Counted from the first letter of the stretch, positions 1 to 9,127 are shown. The stretch: 64,000 nucleotides of DNA from JAHECW01 sp964641415 (GCA_964641415.1 CAZXMW010000003.1:62001-126000); one strand, 5' to 3'. The notes: a model not told the origin generated them from the sequence alone. Made by a program: numbers and translations.

Positions 1-705
1 GATCGACGCCACGTCGACCTCGCTGCCGAGGCTGGCAAGGATCTCGACGAGCGCGCCTCCGGGATCGTCCCGGACGAAAGCGGCAAGAGCGTCCGGGTCC
101 TCCACCTTGCGGCGGCGAAAGTCGCCCTCGACGAGCGGCCGAAGGAACTTTTCCACCGCGCCGAACGGCACCGACACCGGCCGCCGACCGCCGAGATCGA
201 CCTTGATGTTGTCGAGCTCGAGGTTGAGCTCGACCACCCGACCGACGCCCTGGCCGACGACCTCGACGATGGTCCCCTTGTCGTGGTCGAGCCAGCTCTC
301 CATGGCATCGAGGGCCTCGCTCGGCTTCTTCTGCGACGTCAGCGAGTAGCGGGAAACCACGGCGTTCAGGGACGGGCTTCCCGCCCGGGTCGCGGCGAGA
401 GCACGCTCGAGCCGGCTCACCAGACCGGAGTCCGGTCTCGCGGTCAGTCGGACCAGCTCTTTGAGCGCGGCCAGGGTCTGGTACGGGCCATCGCGCGACT
501 CGAGAGTCTCGGCGAGCAGCTCGAGCAGTGTCAGGGCGAGGTTCTTCTTGCCCGCCTGCCACAGTCGGCGTCGCACCTCGAGCAGCTCGTCGGCGCGGAT
601 GCGTTCGCGCTCGAGGGCCTCCAGCCAGAGTTCCTCGACGCGATCGAAATCCTCGATCTGAAGCGCAGTGTCGAACGCTTGGCTGATCGCAGTCCGGTCG
701 GTCAT
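1..705 (-). CDS. GreA-type transcription factor, N-terminal part (cut by window edge)
   Basis: A frame of 235 codons runs from an ATG at 705 to the left edge without a stop, so the C-terminal part lies outside the window. The N-terminal ~120 residues are helical and rich in Leu, Glu and Arg. They are followed by a segment resembling the lead-in of long GreA/GreB proteins: a KGTIVEVVGQGVGRVVEL-like barrel strand block, then a stretch with D-P-D-A-L and D-D-P-G-G-A-L. Long GreA variants with a helical N-terminal extension are known from Chlamydiae, spirochaetes and related phyla. They rescue backtracked RNA polymerase. The coiled-coil finger and the GreA C-terminal domain would have to lie beyond position 1, so the assignment is provisional. 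It is divergent from the ChaN-like gene, with a 133-bp shared upstream region. Confidence 0.55.
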   Translation of the reverse strand, partial: MTDRTAISQAFDTALQIEDFDRVEELWLEALERERIRADELLEVRRRLWQAGKKNLALTLLELLAETLESRDGPYQTLAALKELVRLTARPDSGLVSRLERALAATRAGSPSLNAVVSRYSLTSQKKPSEALDAMESWLDHDKGTIVEVVGQGVGRVVELNLELDNIKVDLGGRRPVSVPFGAVEKFLRPLVEGDFRRRKVEDPDALAAFVRDDPGGALVEILASLGSEVDVASI

Positions 706-838
706 CGGCAGTCCCCCGCCGCGGCCGGGGCCACGGCACAAACGGGGATTGTAGCTCATCCGAATGCTCGGCACGACAACCGATCCGACTTGGCGACCGG
801 TGGCCGATGCCGTACCGTGGAGGCTTCGGGAGGTGAGG

Positions 839-2434
839 ATGCGCGTTCTTCTGCTCTGTCTCATGGCTTCCGCTACCACGGTCGCTGCCGCGTCCCAGCT
901 CGACCTGCTTCCCCTGGGCCCGGTCGAGCTCGCCTATCACCGGAGCACCGCACCGTCCGGCTCGCTGTACGACGCCCGCGCGGGTGTGGTCATCGACCTC
1001 GCGGAGCTGACGGCCCGGCTCGCCGAGGCCGACATCGTCGTCCTCGGCGAGGAGCACACCGCCATGGATCAGAAGCTGGTGCAGGCGCAGCTGATCGACG
1101 GCATCGCCGCGACCGGCCGGAGGGTCGTCGTCGCCCTGGAGTTCTTCCAGCGGGGCGACAACCACGCGTTGGACCGCTGGGTCGCCGGCGAGCTCGACGA
1201 CCGCGGGCTGCTCGAAGTCACCGGGTGGTATGACCGGAGCTCCTACCGGTGGCAGTACACCCGGCCGGTGATGCAGGTCGCACGGGCCCGCGGGCTCGCC
1301 GTGGTCGGCGCCAACGTCCCGCGCGACATCCCTCGCACCGTCAACCGCCAGGGCCTTGAAGGCCTGTCCGACGATCAGCGCGCCGAGGTCGGTGAGATCG
1401 CGGTGGAGGGATCGCCGCAGCACCGCTACCTGGTCGCCCGGTACTTCGGCGACACCGCGGCGATGCTGCCGCCGAGCTGGTTCGCGAACATGTACGCGGC
1501 CCAGTGTCTGTGGGACGTCGTGATGGCGCGTTCGACCCTCGACGTCGTCGCCGACGACACCACCGTCGTTCTGGTGGCGGGCTCGGGCCACGTCGCCTAC
1601 GGGCTCGGGATCCCGCGGCGCGTCGCCGACGAGCGCGCAGCCGCCGGGCTGCCGGCGCTGTCGATCGTCACCATCTGCCCGGTCAGCGCGCCGGCGCCCG
1701 ACCCCGACGGCACGCCTTCGGGCCACCCCATGACCGGCGGCCACCACGGTCGCGCCGGCGATCCACCGGCAATCTTCGCGCGCTCGCTCGCCGACTACGT
1801 CGCAGTGTTCGCCGACCGCGGCGGGATCGACGCCTACCCAACCCTCGGGCTGCGCCTGACCGAGGACGAAGACCACCGGCCGATGGTGTCGGCCACGTGG
1901 CCGGACACCATCGCCGAGGCCGTCGGGTTCGCCCCGGGCGACCGGGTTCTCGACGTCAACGGCCGGCAACCTGCGGACCTTTCAGATCTCAGGTTTCTGC
2001 TCGCCGAGCTCGACTGGGACGACCGGGCGGGTCTGCTCGTCGAACGGGGCGGGACCGAGATCGAGATCGCGGCTTTGCTGTTTCCCGAGGTCAACACCTC
2101 CGAGACCACGCCGGCGCCGGGTTACGCTGTCGACGAGCTGGTCGCCTTCGCTCCGGACGCCTCGGTGGCGGTGCCCGACCTCGTCGTCCCGGCCGACCGG
2201 GCCCGGTGGCGTCTGGTTCGGCGTGACGACATTCCCGTGCGGGTCGAGCTTCACCGCGGTGAGATCCTCGACGAGGTCCACGAGCTCGGGGATGACGGAC
2301 GCGTGGTCCGGAGCCTGTACCGCGTCGCCCGGGATGACGGCGCGGTGGAGATCCGCTACCGACGCAACGACGATGGACAGGTCGTGGACAGCCAGGTCTT
2401 CGACCGCGCCGGGACGGTGATCGGCGGCAGCTGA
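839..2434 (+). CDS. ChaN-like (Tiki/haem-binding fold) secreted protein with PDZ domain
   Basis: 531 aa. I chose the ATG at 839 because GGGAGGTGA lies just upstream (828-836) and the next residues form a Sec signal peptide (hydrophobic to about residue 18, AAA/S cleavage). No proper lipobox is visible. Residues ~45-285 match the ChaN/DUF399 family of the EreA/ChaN-like fold: VLGEEHT near the start, ALEFFQRG, and the GANVPRDIPR segment. E. coli ChaN is an iron-regulated lipoprotein that binds haem. Residues ~330-410 form a PDZ domain (YPTLGLRL, then PGDRVLDVNG). The last ~105 residues look like an all-beta tail that I do not recognise. Bacterial ChaN proteins with a C-terminal PDZ domain exist, but their substrate is unknown. 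No iron or haem transport gene lies beside it. Confidence 0.8.
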   Translation: MRVLLLCLMASATTVAAASQLDLLPLGPVELAYHRSTAPSGSLYDARAGVVIDLAELTARLAEADIVVLGEEHTAMDQKLVQAQLIDGIAATGRRVVVALEFFQRGDNHALDRWVAGELDDRGLLEVTGWYDRSSYRWQYTRPVMQVARARGLAVVGANVPRDIPRTVNRQGLEGLSDDQRAEVGEIAVEGSPQHRYLVARYFGDTAAMLPPSWFANMYAAQCLWDVVMARSTLDVVADDTTVVLVAGSGHVAYGLGIPRRVADERAAAGLPALSIVTICPVSAPAPDPDGTPSGHPMTGGHHGRAGDPPAIFARSLADYVAVFADRGGIDAYPTLGLRLTEDEDHRPMVSATWPDTIAEAVGFAPGDRVLDVNGRQPADLSDLRFLLAELDWDDRAGLLVERGGTEIEIAALLFPEVNTSETTPAPGYAVDELVAFAPDASVAVPDLVVPADRARWRLVRRDDIPVRVELHRGEILDEVHELGDDGRVVRSLYRVARDDGAVEIRYRRNDDGQVVDSQVFDRAGTVIGGS

Positions 2435-2589
2435 TCCGAGTCCATCCTCGGCCGGCGAGCAGCGTCCGCGCCAGCCCGCTGGGATCCCAAGCGCGTTCCA
2501 CCGACGCGGGAACCCTTCAGGACTGCAGTCAAAGGGATCCTCACCCCTTCAGGTATTCGGAGGCGGCGGACCCGGATCGCGGCCGCGGC

Positions 2590-4440
2590 TCAGCCGGCGG
2601 GCGCGAGCAGCTCGAGCTCGTCGTCGGTGGGTTCGAAGACGATGCAGCCCACGGCACCGGGTCCGGCATGAGCGCCGACGATGGGCCCGATCTCGCCGTC
2701 GAGCATCTCCACGATGTCGTGCCTCTCACCGAGCAGGAGCTTGATCTGTTCGCCCGATTCGGGCGCCGATGCGTGGGCCACCGCGGCGAAGATCGGCCGT
2801 CCCGGCGTCGTCCGTTCGTCGAGGATCTCGAGCAGTCGTTGTTGGGCCCGGCGACCGCCGCGCACCTTCTCGACCGGCACCACTTCGCCGTCGACCATTC
2901 CCAGAATCGGCTTGATGCCGAGCAGGGTGCCGATCAGCGCCTGGGCCTGACCGATGCGCCCACCCTTGCGAAGGTACTCCAGGGTGTCGACGACGAACAG
3001 GAACTCGAGCCGATCCCGAATGTCCTCGATCCGGCTGACCACGTCGTCGATCGACAACCCGCGCTCGATGAGCCGGTTGGCGAAAATCACCAGCAACCCG
3101 AGACCGACCGAGTTCGACCTCGAGTCGATGACCCGGATCCTGGGTTCGCCGGCGCTCCCGGCTTCGAGCCTGAGCTGGGCGAACTCGTTGACGCCCTCGA
3201 CGGCTGCCAGACCGGCATGCTCGCCGGTCAACGACTGCTTGGCCGAGATGTGGATCGAGACCACGTCGCCGGAGGCGATGAGCCGCCGGTAGACCTCGAG
3301 GAACTCACCCTTCCCCGGCGGGGACGTGGACGGAAAAATGCCGCCGCCCTCGAGCATCTGGTAGAACTCGTCCGGCATCAGATCGATGCCGTCCTTGTAT
3401 ACCGTTGCCCCGAAGACCACCGACAGCGGCACAAGGTGGATCCCGTGCCGCCGTGCGTACGCCGGGCTGAGATCGCAGGTCGAGTCGGTCACCAGGTGGA
3501 TCCGGCTCGCCGGTTCGACGACGCGCAGAACGCCGAGGTCGACGAGCGTCTGGACGGCCCCGACCGTCTCCAGATCGGTCGCGGTCACGCGGTTGATGAG
3601 GTCGCCGAGGTTGTTCGCCTCCTGAACGTTCGTCAGCACCTCCCGCTCGAGGGGCGTGAATTCCTGAGCGAAGAAGCCGTCGCCCATCCGGAACTCGACC
3701 TTGGCCTTGAGCGACGGCAGCTGGGCGAAGAGCTCATCGAGCTGCAGGCGCTCCTCGATGGCGTCCCCGACCAGCGTGCCGAGATCGGCGTCGATCTCGG
3801 CCTCGACCTCCAGCGGCACGAGCTCGACAGCGAAGGGACCCTGGTGGAGCCCGGCGATGCGATTGAATGCCTTTCTGCCGGTCAGCGCACCCCAGTAAGC
3901 GTTGGCGATTCGTCCGTTGGACAGCCAGATCCCGGATCCGGGACCGACGTTGACGCGGATGTGTCCGGTGATGCCGTTTCGCTCGAGAACACGGAGCAGG
4001 TCGCCGACGGCGATCCGAGTCAGGTCACCGTACAGTCCGCCCAGAGCCTCGGCCGGCGTCGCTCCGATCTCGTTGGCGAGCAGCAGCAGGCGGACCTGGT
4101 GCAGAAATCGCATCGGCTCCAGCCCATCGGCGGCAAGCAGGTGAAACTCGGAGCTGCCGGGAGAGTCGTGGAGATCGACTTCGCCGTTGGACAGGATCAG
4201 GAACGGCGGCAGTGACAGACCGGTGCCGGCCAGACGGGCGTAGAGCTCCGACGGTGTGATTCCTTCGAGCTCGGAGTGGATCACCACCAGCGCCGGATCC
4301 AGGCCGGCGGTGAAACGCAGGGCCTCCTCGGCGTTGACGGCATTGACGACCTCGAAGCCGCCCTCGTACAGCGCGAGCCCGAGGCCACGTCGGCGGTGGT
4401 CGTCCGCGTCAGCGATCAGCACAGTCAACGCCTCTGCCAC
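2590..4440 (-). CDS. Pseudoreceiver - PATAN (DUF4388) - DegV fusion protein
   Basis: 616 aa, GTG start with GGAGG eight bases upstream. Three parts are visible. Residues 1-~125 have the layout of a response-regulator receiver (VLIADADDH acidic pair), but the phosphoacceptor position reads VVIHSELEG, with His where Asp is expected, so it is probably not phosphorylated. Residues ~140-260 fit the PATAN/DUF4388 domain (GDLTRIAVGDLLRVLERN, then GHI and a WLSNGRI turn). From ~313 to the end is a DegV fatty-acid-binding protein (VTDSTCDLS, a PSTSPPGKGEF loop, then an LRKGGRI-type segment). DegV/FakB proteins bind fatty acids and present them to FakA kinase in Gram-positives. No FakA is nearby. A cytosolic, lipid-linked signalling role is inference. 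It is convergent with the ChaN-like gene. Confidence 0.85.
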   Translation of the reverse strand: MAEALTVLIADADDHRRRGLGLALYEGGFEVVNAVNAEEALRFTAGLDPALVVIHSELEGITPSELYARLAGTGLSLPPFLILSNGEVDLHDSPGSSEFHLLAADGLEPMRFLHQVRLLLLANEIGATPAEALGGLYGDLTRIAVGDLLRVLERNGITGHIRVNVGPGSGIWLSNGRIANAYWGALTGRKAFNRIAGLHQGPFAVELVPLEVEAEIDADLGTLVGDAIEERLQLDELFAQLPSLKAKVEFRMGDGFFAQEFTPLEREVLTNVQEANNLGDLINRVTATDLETVGAVQTLVDLGVLRVVEPASRIHLVTDSTCDLSPAYARRHGIHLVPLSVVFGATVYKDGIDLMPDEFYQMLEGGGIFPSTSPPGKGEFLEVYRRLIASGDVVSIHISAKQSLTGEHAGLAAVEGVNEFAQLRLEAGSAGEPRIRVIDSRSNSVGLGLLVIFANRLIERGLSIDDVVSRIEDIRDRLEFLFVVDTLEYLRKGGRIGQAQALIGTLLGIKPILGMVDGEVVPVEKVRGGRRAQQRLLEILDERTTPGRPIFAAVAHASAPESGEQIKLLLGERHDIVEMLDGEIGPIVGAHAGPGAVGCIVFEPTDDELELLAPAG

Positions 4441-4490
4441 GCTTCAAACCTCCAGGAGCGGCCAGTATACAACGCAGCCGTATCGGCCGG

Positions 4491-5147
4491 TCACAAACCG
4501 ATCCGTGGACAATCGTCTGCGAGGCTGCAGACCCCACATCGTGGACTTCGGGCAAAGCACACCCGGCGCCCGTGGAGAATGAGCCGCTTCGACACCTCGA
4601 TCCAATCCTTGCGCGGAAGCAGCGCCTGCAGATCGTCGGCGACCCGGTCGGCGTCGGAGGCGGTCGTCAGACCGAGCCGCCTTGCCAGCCGTCCGACGTG
4701 GGTGTCGACGGCAACCCCGGCCGCCAGACCGTAGGCCTCGCCGAGCACAACCGAGGCGGTCTTGCGACCGACGCCGGGCAGCTCGACCAGGGCGTCGAAC
4801 GAGCGCGGAACCGCACCGCCGTGGTCGACCACCAACCGTCTCGCCGCCTCGCGCAGGTTCTTCGCCTTCGACCGAAAAAGTCCGGTCGACCGGATGGCCT
4901 TCTCGAGCTTGGCAAGGTCGGCGCCGGCGAGCTCAGCCGCCCGGGGCCAGCGGCGGAACACCTCAGGAGTCACCCGGTTGACCCGTTGATCGGTGCACTG
5001 GGCCGACAGAACCGTGGCAATGAGGAGCTGCCACGGAGTCTCGAAGTCGAGTTCGCACTCGGCTTCCGGGTAGGCTTCGGCCAGGCGGCCGAGCAGCCGC
5101 CCGACGCGCTCAGACTCCGACGGGTCAGATCCGGAAGCTGCTGCCAC
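4491..5147 (-). CDS. nth: Endonuclease III (DNA glycosylase/AP lyase)
   Basis: 218 aa. It removes oxidised pyrimidines and cleaves the abasic site by beta-elimination in base-excision repair. The helix-hairpin-helix LPGVGRKTA carries the catalytic Lys, and AVDTHVGRLARRLGL carries the catalytic Asp. The C-terminus has the [4Fe-4S] spacing C-x6-C-x2-C-x5-C (CFARSPRCGVCSLADDC). The open frame extends further upstream, but the GTG at 5147 gives the usual family length and has GGGAG about eight bases before it. It overlaps the end of the nucleoside kinase gene by 23 bp, so the two are probably translationally coupled. Confidence 0.95.
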   Translation of the reverse strand: MAAASGSDPSESERVGRLLGRLAEAYPEAECELDFETPWQLLIATVLSAQCTDQRVNRVTPEVFRRWPRAAELAGADLAKLEKAIRSTGLFRSKAKNLREAARRLVVDHGGAVPRSFDALVELPGVGRKTASVVLGEAYGLAAGVAVDTHVGRLARRLGLTTASDADRVADDLQALLPRKDWIEVSKRLILHGRRVCFARSPRCGVCSLADDCPRIGL

Positions 5148-6792
5148 CGATGAACTCCCGCAGGAGTGAGGTCTGCGGCACCTCATCGGGGAAAACGGGC
5201 ACGAACAGCGACAGGAACTTGAGAAGCCGAAACGCCTCGGGGTAGGCACGGCTGGTCCGCGGAACCTGGAGCAGGAAGCGCTCGGCGAAGATCTTGAGCA
5301 CCGCGGGCTCGTACACCAGAGCCGAGTTGAACATGACGTCGGCCTGCTCTTGGAACGGGAAGATCCAGCGACCTTCGCCCCGCCTGACACGCTCCCAGAG
5401 GTCGAGCGTGCGCTCCGCGGTGAAGCCGCGGAACAAGCGGTCCCGGACCAAACGGCGGATGAGCCGGGCGTCGGAGGTAAAGATCCGGTTGTGGTCGTCG
5501 ATGGCGAGCTGGGACAGGGCCGAGACGTAGACCCGGACCTTGCGATCACTGGGCACCGACGAGGTCAACCGATCATTGAGACCGTGGATCCCCTCGATGA
5601 CCAGAACCTGGTTGTCCCTGAGACTCATCGACAGCCAGTCGCCCCGGGGCCGGCGCGCGCCGCGCACGAAGTCGAACCGGGGTGTCACGACCTCTCGGCC
5701 GTCGAGCAGCTCGGCCAGGTGGTCGCGGAACAGATCGAGATCAATCGCGTCGATCGACTCGAAATCCGGTTGACCGTGCTCGTCGAGCGGGGTCGCCTCG
5801 CGGTCGACGTAGTAATTGTCGAGGGACAGCGAGATCGGCTCGACGCCGTTGACCCGCAGCTGCACCCCGAGCCGTCTGGCAAAGGTGGTCTTGCCGGAGG
5901 ACGAGGGGCCGGCGACGAGGACCAGCCTGACCATGGGCAGCCGACCGGTGATCTCGTCGGCGATGTGGGAGAGCTTCTTCTCGTGCAGACCCTCGGAAAC
6001 CCGGACAATGGGTCCGACGCCGCCGTTGACGCAGAGCTCGTTGAGCTGACCGATGTTGCCGACCTCGAGCAGCTCCTGCCATCGTCGGGTCTCCGAGTAG
6101 GTGGCGTAGAGCAGCGGGCGCGGCGTGAACCTGGGCAGGCGGCTACGGTCGCCGCGGCGCGGAAAGCGCAGCAGCAAACCATCTTCGAAGGCCATCACGC
6201 CGAAGGTCGGCAGACACCCTGTGTCCGGCGCGTACGGTCCGTGGGCGATGTCGATGAAATCGCCGCACGAGATGGTGTGAACGGTGGACGAGCGGCGGGT
6301 CTTGAGCAACGCCAGCTTGTCTTCACGGCCACGCTTCCGGAAGTAGTTCTCGACCTCTTCGATGGTCACCGTGAGCCGCCGGAACGGTCGGCGCTCGCGG
6401 TGAAACCGCCGCATCCGTGCCTGGATCTTCTTCGCCATTTCGCCGAGGTTCAGTTGACAGCCGCGGACCTGGTAGTGGTAACAGTTACCGAGAGACTGCC
6501 CGATCACCGTCCGTGCGTCCGGAAAGAGCTCGGCGCACGCCTCGTAGAACATCAGGCTCACCGAGCGCTTGTACACCGACTCGCCCTCGCGGTCGCCGTA
6601 TCGAACCAACGTGATCTCGGCGGTGCCGCGGATCGGAAAGTCGAGCATCACCTGCCGGCGGTTGACCAGAGCCGACAGCACCGTGTCCGGCACCTCGCCG
6701 TCGATCTCGCGCACGATCTCCGCCACCGTGGTGCCGGAAGCCACACGGTGGACCGATCCGCTGTAGGTGACATCAACGTGGGAGTTGTTCAT
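5125..6792 (-). CDS. Nucleoside kinase with TGS and tRNA-synthetase-like (SAD) domains
   Basis: 555 aa. N-terminal ~65 residues are a TGS domain. Residues ~75-250 resemble the second additional domain of threonyl-/alanyl-tRNA synthetases (YHYQVRG, HTISCGDFID). From ~290 there is a uridine kinase/phosphoribulokinase-type P-loop NTPase (GPSSSGKTT at 295-303, LDNYYVDR, LVIEGIHGLN). This architecture is a known family, typified by Thermotoga proteins annotated as uridine kinase. Its natural substrate is not well settled. It lacks the synthetase catalytic core, so it is not ThrRS. It is the first gene of a unit with nth, behind a good promoter candidate at 6828-6856. Confidence 0.9.
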   Translation of the reverse strand: MNNSHVDVTYSGSVHRVASGTTVAEIVREIDGEVPDTVLSALVNRRQVMLDFPIRGTAEITLVRYGDREGESVYKRSVSLMFYEACAELFPDARTVIGQSLGNCYHYQVRGCQLNLGEMAKKIQARMRRFHRERRPFRRLTVTIEEVENYFRKRGREDKLALLKTRRSSTVHTISCGDFIDIAHGPYAPDTGCLPTFGVMAFEDGLLLRFPRRGDRSRLPRFTPRPLLYATYSETRRWQELLEVGNIGQLNELCVNGGVGPIVRVSEGLHEKKLSHIADEITGRLPMVRLVLVAGPSSSGKTTFARRLGVQLRVNGVEPISLSLDNYYVDREATPLDEHGQPDFESIDAIDLDLFRDHLAELLDGREVVTPRFDFVRGARRPRGDWLSMSLRDNQVLVIEGIHGLNDRLTSSVPSDRKVRVYVSALSQLAIDDHNRIFTSDARLIRRLVRDRLFRGFTAERTLDLWERVRRGEGRWIFPFQEQADVMFNSALVYEPAVLKIFAERFLLQVPRTSRAYPEAFRLLKFLSLFVPVFPDEVPQTSLLREFIGGSSFRI

Positions 6793-6827
6793 CTTTCGGC
6801 GGGTGGAGTGGGCTCCACGCGCGAGCT

Positions 6828-6856
6828 AGGATAGACGGAGAGTCGAATCGGCTCAA
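6828..6856 (-). promoter_or_regulatory. Candidate sigma-70 promoter for the nucleoside kinase-nth unit
   Basis: On the minus strand TTGAGC (6851-6856) is followed by exactly 17 bases and then TATCCT (6828-6833). Each hexamer matches the consensus at four of six positions. The -10 lies 35 bp before the ATG at 6792, in the 77-bp gap after the zinc-ribbon gene. This is a sequence match only. The sigma factors of this organism are unknown. Confidence 0.45.
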
Positions 6857-6869
6857 GTCCGGGACAGAA

Positions 6870-7067
6870 TCAAACCTTTCGCCGACTCAAGGAAGGAGTC
6901 GACCGGGTCTCGACCCGTGTCGTCCCGCGCGGTCGGCTCTTCTTCTTGTTCTTGATCTTCTTGGGGTCGCAGACGCCGGATTTCTTCTTCACAACCGCGC
7001 CGCAGTCGTCGCACTCGAATCGACCCGCCTTCGGCTTGGCCGTGGATTTTCCCTTGCGGCAGCTCAT
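6870..7067 (-). CDS. Small basic zinc-ribbon-like protein
   Basis: 65 aa. The frame is open further upstream, but that extension is translated low-complexity repeat (QRQRQRQR), so I start at the ATG at 7067, which has AGGTC a few bases before it. C18-x2-C21 (FECDDCGA) and C32 (GVCDP) suggest a small metal knuckle. The rest is strongly basic (KKIKNKKKSRPR). Similar short Cys/Lys-rich proteins are widespread in soil and delta-type bacteria without known function. Nucleic-acid or ribosome binding is a guess from charge. Confidence 0.6.
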   Translation of the reverse strand: MSCRKGKSTAKPKAGRFECDDCGAVVKKKSGVCDPKKIKNKKKSRPRGTTRVETRSTPSLSRRKV

Positions 7068-7152
7068 GTCGACCTGATGATACTCAATCTTGATTTGACC
7101 GCGCAAGACGGCCACCCCGGAGATCGGCGGCTGGGCACAAACGTGCCCCCGC

Positions 7153-7182
7153 CGCTGTCGCTGTCGCTGTCGCTGTCGCTGT
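7153..7182. repeat. Hexamer microsatellite (CGCTGT)x5
   Basis: Five perfect tandem CGCTGT units, followed by decayed units to about 7199. The array lies in the 179-bp divergent region between the zinc-ribbon gene and the SLC13 permease, ending about 65 bp before the permease ATG. It could be prone to slippage and so change promoter spacing. It is one of several period-6 tracts at gene borders in this window. Confidence 0.85.
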
Positions 7183-7246
7183 TTCTGCCACTGTCGCGGT
7201 TTCGGGCGCTGACGCGGACGCGGGGCAGACGTGAAATAATCCCCGC

Positions 7247-9022
7247 ATGGATCCGACCACCGCAATCGTCCTGGGGCTGATGCTCGTTGCGATCGTGCTG
7301 TTCGTCAGCGATCGTCTACGGGCGGACATGATCGCCATGATCATCCTCGGGGTGCTGCTGATCAGCCGCATCATTTCACCCGAGGAGGGTTTCTCCGGTT
7401 TCGGTCATCCCGCCACGGTCGCGGTCGCCGCCATGTTCGTGCTGTCGGCCGGGCTCGAACGGACCGGCGCCGTTGCCGGTGTCGGCGAGATGCTCGGCGG
7501 GCTCGGCCGGCGCAGCCCGCGCGGCGCGCTCATCGCCATGATGGTGTCGATCGGAGTGATCTCCGCGTTCATCAACAACACCGCCGCCGTCGCCATCCTG
7601 CTGCCTTCGGTGCTGACCATGGCTCGACGGCTCGAAACCAGCCCGTCCAAGCTTCTCATCCCGCTCTCCTTCGCTTCTCTGTTCGGCGGGATGTGCACCC
7701 TCATCGGGACCTCGACCAACCTGCTGGTCAGCTCCATGATGGAGCAGCACGACCAGCCCGCGATCGGCATGTTCGAGCTCAGCTCGGTCGGCCTGGTGCT
7801 CGCCGCCTCCGGGTTGCTGTACATGGCGACCATCGGTTCGCGGCTGCTGCCGGATCGCGGCCACGCCGCCGACCTGACCGAGGAGTTCGACGTCGGGTCC
7901 TACCTCACCGAGCTCGAGATCATCCCGGGCTCACAGCTGATCGGGGCCACCGTCGGTTCGTCGGCGCTGTCGGAGATCGACGTCGACGTGCTCGCCGTGG
8001 TTCGCCAGGGCCGCACCATGACCCTGCCCAGGAGCAACACCGTCCTCGAAGAAGGCGACGTCCTGTGGGCCCGCTCCGACCTGCCGTCGATGCGGGCCCT
8101 GCGAGCCGCGGACTGGATCCACATCCGGCCGGGCCGCAAGTGGCGCGACGACAGTCTCGAGGCGAACGACGCGACGATCATCGAGGCGGTCGTCGCGCCG
8201 GGCTCGCCGCTGAGCGGCAAGAGCCTCAAGGAGAGTGACTTCCGGAACCGGTATGGGGCAACTGTTCTGGCCATCCGCCACCACGACGAGATCCGGCACA
8301 ACCGGCTGTCGAGCACCCCGCTCAAGGCCGGCGACGCGCTGCTCATCGAGGTCCCCAAGGTTCATGCGGCACGGCTCCGGCGGCGGCGGGAGTTCGTCGT
8401 TGTGTCCGACATCGGTCCGCTCGACGAACCTCCCCGCCGACGACTGATCGCCGTCGCGATCGTCGCCGGTGTCGTCGTCATGGCCGCGTCGGGTATTGCC
8501 CACATCTCCGCAGCCGCCGTCGGCGGCGCGATCCTGCTCGTGCTGACCGGCTGCCTGGGGCTCGACCAGGCCTACAGGGCCATCGACTGGCAGGTCGTGT
8601 TCCTGCTCGGCGGCATCCTTCCCCTCGGCATCGCGCTCGAAAAAACCGGCGGCGCGGCCATGCTCGCCGATCTTCTGATCAACGGCATCGGGGCCCACGG
8701 TCCGCTGGCGATCCTCGCCGCGGTCTACCTCGTGACCACCGTGCTCACCGCCTTCATGTCGAACACCGCCACCGCCGCGCTGCTCGTCCCCATCGCGCTG
8801 ACCACCGCAGCGAGTCTCGGGGTCGATCCGCGACCGCTGCTGATCGCCATCACCTTCGGCGCGTCGGCGAGCTTCATGACCCCGATCGGCTACCAGACCA
8901 ACCTGTTGGTCTACGGTCCGGGCAGCTACCGGTTCAGCGACTACGTCAAGGTCGGCGTTCCGCTGACCCTGATTTTCTGGGTCCTCGCGACCCTGCTCAT
9001 CCCGGTCATCTGGCCGTTCTAG
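7247..9022 (+). CDS. SLC13/DASS-type permease with two RCK-C (TrkA-C) domains
   Basis: 591 aa, ATG start. The N-terminal half (to ~200) and C-terminal part (~395-591) hold the membrane helices of the divalent anion:Na+ symporter/ArsB clan, with the paired loop motifs FINNTAAVAILLP and FMSNTATAALLVP and the GTSTNL / GYQTNL substrate-loop signature. Between them two soluble ~75-residue RCK-C segments (YLTELEIIPGSQL; DATIIEAVVAPGSPLSG) probably form a cytoplasmic regulatory dimer. Members carry sulfate, carboxylates or other anions. The substrate here cannot be read from sequence. The upstream region contains the hexamer repeat, and the downstream region carries tandem hairpins. Confidence 0.9.
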   Translation: MDPTTAIVLGLMLVAIVLFVSDRLRADMIAMIILGVLLISRIISPEEGFSGFGHPATVAVAAMFVLSAGLERTGAVAGVGEMLGGLGRRSPRGALIAMMVSIGVISAFINNTAAVAILLPSVLTMARRLETSPSKLLIPLSFASLFGGMCTLIGTSTNLLVSSMMEQHDQPAIGMFELSSVGLVLAASGLLYMATIGSRLLPDRGHAADLTEEFDVGSYLTELEIIPGSQLIGATVGSSALSEIDVDVLAVVRQGRTMTLPRSNTVLEEGDVLWARSDLPSMRALRAADWIHIRPGRKWRDDSLEANDATIIEAVVAPGSPLSGKSLKESDFRNRYGATVLAIRHHDEIRHNRLSSTPLKAGDALLIEVPKVHAARLRRRREFVVVSDIGPLDEPPRRRLIAVAIVAGVVVMAASGIAHISAAAVGGAILLVLTGCLGLDQAYRAIDWQVVFLLGGILPLGIALEKTGGAAMLADLLINGIGAHGPLAILAAVYLVTTVLTAFMSNTATAALLVPIALTTAASLGVDPRPLLIAITFGASASFMTPIGYQTNLLVYGPGSYRFSDYVKVGVPLTLIFWVLATLLIPVIWPF

Positions 9023-9060
9023 GTCCAGATCAAGCGCCGATCGGCGCTTGATCTGGACCT
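9021..9060. terminator. 40-bp perfect palindrome at the permease stop codon
   Basis: Bases 9021-9040 are the exact reverse complement of 9041-9060 (halves AGGTCCAGATCAAGCGCCGA and TCGGCGCTTGATCTGGACCT). The palindrome begins on the last two bases of the permease TAG stop. It has no T-tract on either side, so it is more likely an mRNA 3' stabiliser or part of a bidirectional termination zone than a classical intrinsic terminator. Confidence 0.6.
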
Positions 9061-9102
9061 GGTTGGTTCCCATCCGGAAACTCCGATGGGGACTGCGCAG
9101 TT

Positions 9103-9127
9103 CTCGTTTGAGAAACGAGTGGTTTTT
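9103..9127 (+). terminator. Intrinsic terminator after the SLC13 permease
   Basis: Stem CTCGTTT / AAACGAG with loop GAG, followed by TGG and then TTTTT at 9123-9127. A second hairpin (CCCAT-C-CGGA / TCCGATGGG, about 9070-9090) sits just before it. It lies 80 bp after the permease stop, in the space between two convergent genes. Confidence 0.65.
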
